Shown here: one piece after another, positions 50,449 to 58,009 of the stretch | How the letters are laid out: every line of letters begins with the position of its first letter | Numbering within the stretch: the stretch's first letter is position 1 | Origin: Bacteroidales bacterium | GTDB taxonomy: Bacteria > Bacteroidota > Bacteroidia > Bacteroidales > GCA-2748055 | Assembly: GCA_030589895.1 (NCBI GenBank) | Contig: JAUUZQ010000006.1 | Span: 1-64,000, forward strand | Direction: 5' to 3' | Length of the DNA: 64,000 nt | Program-made: the position numbers and the translations under genes | The notes under the pieces: generated by a model | Told to the model about the DNA's origin: nothing | Databases searched by the model: none | What the model saw: only the letters and a program-made list of their open reading frames with translations

Positions 50449-50497
50449 TTTGGAACTTCTGAATCCTATTTTTGGGATATACTGGTATGTTCCTGAA
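50449..50497 (+). promoter_or_regulatory. PUL operator copy D
   Basis: TTTGGAACTTCTGAATCCTATTTTTGGGATATACTGGTATGTTCC; lies between the divergent HTCS and GH28 genes. Confidence 0.7.
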
Positions 50498-50604
50498 CCT
50501 CTAAAAACCCTACCTTGCTTCATATGTCGGTTCCAGGGAATACAGGATAATTTGAACATTGTCAGTTTCAAGTGGCATCATTAATAAGTAAACTATAAAC
50601 AACA

Positions 50605-52017
50605 ATGGAAATGAGATCACTGCTATTTTGTGTATCTATACTTTTTTGTCTGAGCTCATGCACCCATGAGCAGAAACATGAAGATATTGAACGTGGATGG
50701 GAACAGATGGAAGTCATACTCCAGGGGATCAATGCGCCGGAATTTGCTGATCAGCGGTTCTGTATTTTAGATTATGGTGCGTCCCAAGATGGTGAACTAT
50801 GTACCGAAGCATTTCGGCAGGCCATTGAAGCCTGTCACCAGGCTGGAGGCGGAAGGGTGATCGTTCCTGAGGGTGAATTTGTTTCGGGTGCCATTCATTT
50901 GCTTAGCAATGTAGAACTTCATTTAGAAGAAGGGGCGAAGATACTATTTAGCACCAATCCCATGGATTATCTTCCCAATGTACGCACCCGTTTTGAAGGC
51001 TGTGAGCTTTACAATTATTCCCCTCTGATCTATGCTTATAAGCAGGAGAACATTGCGATAACCGGCGATGGCGTGCTTGATGGTCAGGCCTCTATGGATA
51101 ATTGGTGGCATTGGAAACGCGGGCATGAGGACAAGTCAAACTCCCAACAGGAGCCAAATTCCAACCCTCGCTTGTTGGAGATGATGACCAATGGTGTTCC
51201 AGTTGAGGAACGTATTTTTGGAGATGGATACTATTTACGACCCAGTTTTATTCAGCCCTTTGAATGTAAAAATATACTGATAGAAGGCGTAACTCTTGTC
51301 AGGCCACCCATGTGGATGATCCATCCGGTATTATCGGAAAACATTACGATAAGAGATGTAAAGCTTTTCAGCCAGGGAGCCCCCAACGGAGATGGATGTG
51401 ATCCGGAGTCATGTAAGAATATTATGATCGAAGGCTGCGAATTTAACAACGGAGATGATTGCATCGCTATCAAATCGGGTAGAAACCGACAAGGTTATGA
51501 TGCAGGCATCCCCACTGAAAATGTAATTATACGACACTGCAAAATGCTGGACGGTCACGGTGGCGTTGTAATCGGCAGTGAATCCTCCGGCGGAGCGCGT
51601 AATATTTATGCTTACGATTGTGAGATGAGCAGTCCTAACCTGGACAGAGCATTGCGATTAAAGTCGAACAAATACAGGGGAGGTGTGATTGAGAATATCT
51701 ACCTGAGAGATATAACAGTTGGAGAGGTAAAGAATGCCGCTGTTAGAATTAATCAGAACTACTCCTCAAAAACAACACAGGGGGAAATAAAGTACACCCG
51801 CTACCGGAATATTTTTATTGAACGCATGGTCTGTAATAAAGCAGATTATGCCATTCAAATAATGGGATTGGAGGCACTCCCTATTGAGAATGTTAAACTA
51901 ATCGATTGTCAGTTTAATAATATCAAAAAGGATAATGTGCTGGAGTACGTAAACGACCTGGTATTGGAAAATGTAACTGTAGACGGGAAACAAGTATCAC
52001 CGATACTTGATTTGTGA
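50605..52017 (+). CDS. GH28-like polygalacturonase, lipoprotein
   Basis: NGDGCDPESCKNIMIEGCEFNNGDDCIAIKSG; GHGGVVIGSESSGG; lipobox LSSCTH. Confidence 0.95.
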   Translation: MEMRSLLFCVSILFCLSSCTHEQKHEDIERGWEQMEVILQGINAPEFADQRFCILDYGASQDGELCTEAFRQAIEACHQAGGGRVIVPEGEFVSGAIHLLSNVELHLEEGAKILFSTNPMDYLPNVRTRFEGCELYNYSPLIYAYKQENIAITGDGVLDGQASMDNWWHWKRGHEDKSNSQQEPNSNPRLLEMMTNGVPVEERIFGDGYYLRPSFIQPFECKNILIEGVTLVRPPMWMIHPVLSENITIRDVKLFSQGAPNGDGCDPESCKNIMIEGCEFNNGDDCIAIKSGRNRQGYDAGIPTENVIIRHCKMLDGHGGVVIGSESSGGARNIYAYDCEMSSPNLDRALRLKSNKYRGGVIENIYLRDITVGEVKNAAVRINQNYSSKTTQGEIKYTRYRNIFIERMVCNKADYAIQIMGLEALPIENVKLIDCQFNNIKKDNVLEYVNDLVLENVTVDGKQVSPILDL

Positions 52018-52202
52018 TACCTACTTTCCGATACAGAAATTGATTATATTCTATGAATCAATTGTTTACGTCTTCTTAGGAACAAAATAGAAACACAGAT
52101 TCTAAGGAAATCAGACAGGAATAATGCTGACAATTATTTCGCAATATTAGAGAATAATAATTAGGAGGGGAGTCCAAAATAGTAACATGTGTACCCACTA
52201 AA

Positions 52203-53411
52203 TTAGTACATAAAACCAAACAACCATAATGGGATTCTATTGCCAAATCCATGTTCTATATTATCTAAAACTATAAAAGCATTCTCAATTCTTTCAATTT
52301 GAGATTTATCCTTATTCTTGCCACCAACTTCAATGGTATATTTATCATTTACAATGAAATCAGCTTTTTTGGAGGAAGTTAGACTCTCGGTAAAGCTAGC
52401 CTGGTTGTAAAAAAACGTTTCCCGGATTGTCCCTGTATTACTTTTTTCAGATGCGAATGCAAACATAAGATTTGGATGATGAAGGTATATTTTTTCAGGT
52501 TTTTGTAAAATACTCACACCCTTGCTGTCAGATTGTAAGAGTTGGATAATCTTAGCTCTTTCCAAATAATGCAAATACGTTTTTATAGAATTTCTTGTAG
52601 CACCTATCTTTTCACTTAGCTTTACAATGTTTGGTTTGAAGGGCGTTGAGCTTGAAATAATATACAATAGCTTCTTCATTTTTTCAATGCTATGAAGTGA
52701 TATTTCAAATGAATGAGGAATATCAATTTCCATAACTACATTAATAATTTCTTCTATCTTTTTGTGATAGCTTGCTTCATTCTCCAGAAAGAAAGGATAA
52801 TAGCCTATTCGGATATAATCATTGTAGAGTGCAATGGGTTTAATATATTTCCCAATTTCAGTACTTAATTCCTGGTGATCAGATAAAATTTTCTGAAATG
52901 GGATAGATTCAAATGAATTATCCGTTTTAATATTCACATATTCTCTTAATGAAAACCCCGGCATATCATAAAATACTGCCCTTCTGCTTAAATCTGCTTT
53001 TTTATGATCAATATGAAGAATTGAAGAACCGGTAAAAATTACTTTGAGATATTTATGAGTATCATAAAGATTCTTTATTTCAATTGACCAATTAGAATAT
53101 CGATGTACTTCATCTAAAACTAAATAGGATCCTCCTGTTTTGACAAATTCATCTGCCAGATCAACTAATAAATTGCTTGAAAAATATATATTATCTAAAC
53201 TCACATATAGAGTTTGGGAGATAGGAAGATTCTGCTTTATATACTGCAGTAATAAGGTTGTTTTTCCAACACCTCTGGCACCTTTTATACCAATTAATCT
53301 GTCATTCCAGTCAATAGACTTTGCAAAGTCTCTGATAAAAGAAGTATCAGTTAAGTTGATAATGTTGATTGAATCATTTATAAGTTTTTCCATGTATATT
53401 GGCTTTATCAA
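52203..53411 (-). CDS. AAA ATPase with DUF4143-like C-terminus
   Basis: GARGVGKTTLLLQYI Walker A; YLVLDEVHRYSNW Walker B. Confidence 0.88.
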   Translation of the reverse strand: MIKPIYMEKLINDSINIINLTDTSFIRDFAKSIDWNDRLIGIKGARGVGKTTLLLQYIKQNLPISQTLYVSLDNIYFSSNLLVDLADEFVKTGGSYLVLDEVHRYSNWSIEIKNLYDTHKYLKVIFTGSSILHIDHKKADLSRRAVFYDMPGFSLREYVNIKTDNSFESIPFQKILSDHQELSTEIGKYIKPIALYNDYIRIGYYPFFLENEASYHKKIEEIINVVMEIDIPHSFEISLHSIEKMKKLLYIISSSTPFKPNIVKLSEKIGATRNSIKTYLHYLERAKIIQLLQSDSKGVSILQKPEKIYLHHPNLMFAFASEKSNTGTIRETFFYNQASFTESLTSSKKADFIVNDKYTIEVGGKNKDKSQIERIENAFIVLDNIEHGFGNRIPLWLFGFMY

Positions 53412-53478
53412 AAATCAAATATACGATAATTTGGTTTATACAAAGACCATTTTATGAAAATAATGATCTTTTAAGAGA

Positions 53479-54876
53479 TCATTTTCCGATACAGAAATTC
53501 TTAAATATATTCCCCAATATCTCATCTGTAGTTACCTCACCCGTAATCTCACCGAGATAATGTAGTGTGCCTCGGATATCTTGTGCCAGCAGATCCTGGG
53601 GAATTTGTTCGGTGAGTCCGGATAGAACACGTTCCAGGCTTTCTGAGGCGCTGTTTAAGGCATTAAAGTGGCGAATATTGCTTATGATGACATCCTGGTG
53701 ACGAAGGGAGCCTAAGTTGATTTGTTCGAGCAGGAGGGAGACCAGTTTACTGATGCCTGTCTGTTTGTTTGCACTTATCAGAACCGCTTTTTCGGATTCT
53801 TCCAGTTGAATGGAGGAAAGCATCTCATCGGGGGTGTCGGTTTCGGCCAGGTCAGATTTATTAATAACCAGTAGTAAATGCTGACTGTCCTTTAGCTGTT
53901 TCCTAATGGCAACAAGGGATTTATTAATCAATTCAGCTTCATCTGATGCTTCAACAAGGAGCATTATTATAGATGATTGATCAATCTTCTGGTAAGTTTT
54001 CCTGATTCCCAGGTTTTCAATGGTATCAGCTGTTTCTCTTATACCTGCAGTATCGATAAACCTAAAGGTAATGCCTTCGATAACTACTGTATCTTCAATG
54101 GCATCTCTGGTGGTTCCTTCTATTTCAGAAACTATGGCTCTTTCTTCATTGAGCAAAGCATTCAGCAGGGTAGATTTTCCCACATTAGGCCTTCCTATTA
54201 TTGCTACCGGTACGCCTGACTTAAGTACATTGCCCAGCTGAAAAGAGTCTTTCAGACTGTCAACGAGCTCTTTCACATCTGTAACCAGCTTTGTAAGTTC
54301 TTTTCTGTCAGCAAACTCCACGTCTTCCTCGCTGAAATCCAGCTCCAGCTCAACCAATGAAATGAAATGCAGGAGCCTGTCGCGCAGTACTTTTATCTTT
54401 TGTGAAAATCCACCTCTCATCTGCTGCATTGCAACGGCATGGGAAGCCTTTGATTCAGAGGCAATCAGATCTGCCACAGCTTCAGCCTGTGAAAGATCCA
54501 TTTTTCCGTTCAGGAATGCCCGTTGTGTAAACTCACCTGGCTTTGCCGATTCAGCACCCTGCTCAATCAGCAACTCCATGATCTTCTGTTGGATATAAAC
54601 AGAACCATGACAGGATATTTCGATTGAATCTTCACCAGTGTAGGAGTGAGGAGCCCTGAAGATACTTACCAGAACCTCATCAATGATCTCATCTTCATCT
54701 ACTATATGGCCAAAATGAATTGTATTGGGCAGCTGCTCCGATATAATTTTGCCTTTTTGTGCAGACTTAAATATAGGCTCAACAATAGCAAAGGTATTGG
54801 GACCACTAACCCTGAGAATAGAGAGTGCTCCGTTTCCGGGTGTTGCAATGGCGCATATCGTGGATTCGAGAATCAT
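53479..54876 (-). CDS. mnmE: tRNA modification GTPase MnmE
   Basis: IGRPNVGKSTLLNALL; DTAGIRET; C-terminal ILGNIFKNFCIGK; N-terminal STICAIATPGNGALSILRVSG. Confidence 0.98.
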   Translation of the reverse strand: MILESTICAIATPGNGALSILRVSGPNTFAIVEPIFKSAQKGKIISEQLPNTIHFGHIVDEDEIIDEVLVSIFRAPHSYTGEDSIEISCHGSVYIQQKIMELLIEQGAESAKPGEFTQRAFLNGKMDLSQAEAVADLIASESKASHAVAMQQMRGGFSQKIKVLRDRLLHFISLVELELDFSEEDVEFADRKELTKLVTDVKELVDSLKDSFQLGNVLKSGVPVAIIGRPNVGKSTLLNALLNEERAIVSEIEGTTRDAIEDTVVIEGITFRFIDTAGIRETADTIENLGIRKTYQKIDQSSIIMLLVEASDEAELINKSLVAIRKQLKDSQHLLLVINKSDLAETDTPDEMLSSIQLEESEKAVLISANKQTGISKLVSLLLEQINLGSLRHQDVIISNIRHFNALNSASESLERVLSGLTEQIPQDLLAQDIRGTLHYLGEITGEVTTDEILGNIFKNFCIGK

Positions 54877-54881
54877 AGATA

Positions 54882-54889
54882 CAAAGGTA
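54882..54889 (-). promoter_or_regulatory. Putative -7 box TACCTTTG, 5 nt from the mnmE ATG
   Basis: TACCTTTG-TATCT-ATG on the minus strand. Confidence 0.55.
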
Positions 54890-55008
54890 GCTATTATGGT
54901 CTAATCAGAAAAAAAATGGGTGTTTGCTGAGACGTCGATTTGGTACATCTTACAAACAAACAGAGTTTAAAATAACAGAAGTCTATTATATTTTTGCCTC
55001 AGTAAATT

Positions 55009-56016
55009 TCATTTCTTCAAGCCCTTGGTTTTATTCTCAATTTGATTGATAAAATCCTTTTCAACTGGTGTGATTCTATTCTTTATTCCCTCTTTATAAA
55101 TTTCGTATTCGCTATGGGCTTTTTCAAGTGCTTTTTGATGACTGGTAGTTCCTGAATGTTGAAGAATATTTTTATTAGTTATTTTTAAGAAAGTATCTAA
55201 CTGTTTAATCCAATCAACCATATACATTGGTGTACGGTCTAATGCCTGGATTTCTGCAATTTCCAAAAATGCAGTTACCATTCTATTTAATAAATCCAAC
55301 TCATCTTCTGCAAGATAATTTTTAGCAATTTCAACTTCTTTTTTTGTGGGGATTTCTCCCTTAAAATTTGTTAATCCAATATGTTCTTTTGACGAATCTA
55401 CTCTTTTATAAACAGTCTCGGCTGCTGTTTCTCCATGAGTTGCCCAGTGCATTTTGTTTTGTATAGTTTTAAATACCATTACAGATTGTTCTGTTTTGGG
55501 ATCATAGTCTATACTTGTGGCATAAATATCAAGAACTTTACGCCAAAATACTTTTTCTGATGAACGAATATCACGGATACGAGCTAAAAGCTCATCAAAG
55601 TAGTTTCCACCTCCTACCTCTTTTAGTAATTCATCGTTCATTGCAAAACCTTTAATCAAATATTCTTTGATAAGAGCGGTTGCCCATATTCTAAAATGCA
55701 CACCTCTGTGAGATTTCACTCTGTATCCAACCGAAATAACCACATCAAGACTGTAATATTTTACATTTTTTGATTGTGTTAGTCCTTTTACGGCACCGTG
55801 TTGAGTGGTTGTTCGGAAATCCCGAACAACCAGTTCTTCTTCCAGTTCACCATCTATAAATATATTTTTAATATGTTCGCTAATAGATGCTTTAGACCTT
55901 TGAAAAAGCTTTCCAATTTGGGCCTGATTTAGCCATGCAGTCTCATTTTCAAAATGGGTTTCTATTTTGACTTTTCCATCTTCAGTTTGATATATTATGA
56001 GTTGGTTATTATTCAT
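55009..56016 (-). CDS. RhuM-family protein
   Basis: IIYQTEDGKVKIETHFENETAWLNQAQIGKLFQRSKASISEHIKNIFIDGEL; YYSLDVVISVGYRVKSHRGVHFRIWAT. Confidence 0.93.
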   Translation of the reverse strand: MNNNQLIIYQTEDGKVKIETHFENETAWLNQAQIGKLFQRSKASISEHIKNIFIDGELEEELVVRDFRTTTQHGAVKGLTQSKNVKYYSLDVVISVGYRVKSHRGVHFRIWATALIKEYLIKGFAMNDELLKEVGGGNYFDELLARIRDIRSSEKVFWRKVLDIYATSIDYDPKTEQSVMVFKTIQNKMHWATHGETAAETVYKRVDSSKEHIGLTNFKGEIPTKKEVEIAKNYLAEDELDLLNRMVTAFLEIAEIQALDRTPMYMVDWIKQLDTFLKITNKNILQHSGTTSHQKALEKAHSEYEIYKEGIKNRITPVEKDFINQIENKTKGLKK

Positions 56017-56087
56017 TTTATCGAAGCTATATTTATTTTAGTGTCCTCTATTTAAAATTACCAGATAAGGGGATGCTTGCATTTTAT

Positions 56088-56173
56088 TTACCCATCACAG
56101 CCCCCGTTTCCATGAGTCGCTATGGCATAAATGGTTAAATCGAGGATCATGGATGTAAAGGTAGCTATTCAAG
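56088..56173 (-). pseudogene. Displaced, degraded copy of the mnmE promoter and 5' end
   Basis: Minus strand AATAGCTACCTTTACATCC-ATG encodes MILDLTIYAIATHGNGGCDG*, vs AATAGCTACCTTTGTATCT-ATG and MILESTICAIATPGNGAL of mnmE. Confidence 0.8.
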
Positions 56174-56220
56174 GCAAAAGGCAAACTTTTTGTATATTTA
56201 AATCCTAATCCAGCAATCTT

Positions 56221-56625
56221 ATGAAACGAAGAACATTTTTAAGAAATAGCGGTGCTGCCGCAATAATCGGAACAAGTATGATAGCACAGGGATGTACTGA
56301 TGGTAATAGCGGACTCTTGGGGGAAACACAGATACAGCATGGTGTAATATTCTCGCTTAAACATGAGAGTGGAAGTGGAGAGGCTGGTAAATTCCTTGCG
56401 GATGGACGAAAGACGCTTACTGAGATCCCTGTAGTTAAGAATTTTCAGGTTTTTTCCCAGGTAAGTGCGAAAAATGAGTACGACTATGGATTTACCATGA
56501 TATTCGATAGTATGGAAGATTATCAGATATACAACAATCATCCAAATCATGTTGCCTTCGTTGAAGACCGCTGGATGAAGGAGGTGGAGAAGTTTTTAGA
56601 GATTGATTTTAAAGTATACTCGTAG
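56221..56625 (+). CDS. Dabb-like (stress-responsive A/B barrel) protein with Tat-like leader
   Basis: MKRRTFLRNSGAAAIIGTSMIAQGC; YDYGFTMIFDSMEDYQIYNNHPNHVAFVE. Confidence 0.85.
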   Translation: MKRRTFLRNSGAAAIIGTSMIAQGCTDGNSGLLGETQIQHGVIFSLKHESGSGEAGKFLADGRKTLTEIPVVKNFQVFSQVSAKNEYDYGFTMIFDSMEDYQIYNNHPNHVAFVEDRWMKEVEKFLEIDFKVYS

Positions 56626-56740
56626 AAGTTGAGTTATTGATTTTTTCAAAACTTTGAAAGTATTATGCAGATCATTTATTTATAATTTGCCCTCTCAATT
56701 GAATTTCAATCATAGAGAATCTAAAATTACAAATACTAAT

Positions 56741-57241
56741 CTATTTAATCTCCTTATTCTTCCGTAAATAATTGATTTTAACATCGAAACCAAGCAATGG
56801 ACTGTTCAGTTCAAATGAGCATTCATCACATTTCGGGGCTTTGATCTTTCGAAAAGAGGGATTGTTTGACATGCCCCATCCTTCCCTGGGGAGTCCCATG
56901 AAATACTTCATTTCTTCGTTCTTATCTTCATCATCGAGTACCGTTATGGCGTAGGTGCCATAGGGAAGATCAGGGATTTCAACAGTCATGGAACCGTTTA
57001 CAAGTGTCTCTTTTGACCATGAATAGCTTCGGCGGGGCTCGTTTATCCACTGACCTTCATGATCATATACGCCTGCAACAATGTTACCTGCCGTGCTTCT
57101 GATATCTGTAAAGGTAATCTTTAGTGTACCTTTGATGCTATCCTGAGCGTGAAGTGACAGGTTAAGTAACAGTAGAAAAGATATAAAGAACAAGTACTTA
57201 TACTTTCTACCTTTCAAGATATGATACTGTGAAATAGTCAT
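56741..57241 (-). CDS. DUF2141-like secreted protein
   Basis: LKITFTDIRSTAGNIVAGVYDHEGQW; LPYGTYAITVLDDEDKNEEM. Confidence 0.82.
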   Translation of the reverse strand: MTISQYHILKGRKYKYLFFISFLLLLNLSLHAQDSIKGTLKITFTDIRSTAGNIVAGVYDHEGQWINEPRRSYSWSKETLVNGSMTVEIPDLPYGTYAITVLDDEDKNEEMKYFMGLPREGWGMSNNPSFRKIKAPKCDECSFELNSPLLGFDVKINYLRKNKEIK

Positions 57242-57983
57242 TGTTGGAATCCGTAATTTGAATTTTATTCATCTTCATGGATGAGCTTCTGCCATTGCTA
57301 TGGTTCTCGGCAAGCATGTCAGTAATCATATACTTAAGATTGATCTCATCCAATAGCTTATATCCCAGTGTTTTTATTGTCTTAAAATGATCTCCGTCAA
57401 AGTCAAAGTACTCCGTTCTTCTTACAATAAAATCATTCTTACCTATCCATGATATTGCTTTGCCAAAGCCATATTCATCTTCCTTGTCCATATTGACTGG
57501 TGTTGACGTAATCATCCAGCAATCCTGATTATCAATTGTTTCACTACCTGAAATTACATAAGTAAAATCCTCCATTGTTGGTATAGTCATGTCGGCATTT
57601 GAGAACTCGGATCCCATGAACCCTTTGCTCTTTTCACTGCTCACGATGCGCCTGGTTTTTCGCATGGCAGGGAGATAAACCCACATATCATCCGATTTAT
57701 CTTCGTAGTCGAATATCAGTATCCCGGTTCCCCTGACTTCAGCAGGAGAAATGAACTTTATGATTCTCTTCTCGGTATTGTCAGCAAAGGTCTTCGATGC
57801 CATTGTATTCTCCCTCACTCGCTTGTTTCCTTTTCCATCGTATATGGTGAGTGTGGAAACTGCTTCAAAGGAACTTACCTTTACAGCATCATGGCTTTTT
57901 TGAATGATGTCCTTTACATCCTGGCTATATCCTGGAAGGATAAGCAGCATCAGTAACAGATTGATAATCAGTATCTTTTTCAT
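57207..57983 (-). CDS. Outer membrane lipoprotein-sorting (LolA-like) protein
   Basis: DDMWVYLPAMRKTRRIVSSEKSKGFMGSEFSNADMT motif. Confidence 0.85.
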   Translation of the reverse strand: MKKILIINLLLMLLILPGYSQDVKDIIQKSHDAVKVSSFEAVSTLTIYDGKGNKRVRENTMASKTFADNTEKRIIKFISPAEVRGTGILIFDYEDKSDDMWVYLPAMRKTRRIVSSEKSKGFMGSEFSNADMTIPTMEDFTYVISGSETIDNQDCWMITSTPVNMDKEDEYGFGKAISWIGKNDFIVRRTEYFDFDGDHFKTIKTLGYKLLDEINLKYMITDMLAENHSNGRSSSMKMNKIQITDSNNDYFTVSYLER

Positions 57984-58009
57984 ATTTTTATTTTTATATT
58001 AATTCACAT

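Noticed and set aside
52203-56016. Defence island made of the AAA/DUF4143 ATPase and RhuM
   Set aside because: They are separated by mnmE, share no operon, and no nuclease, methylase or other defence partner is visible.
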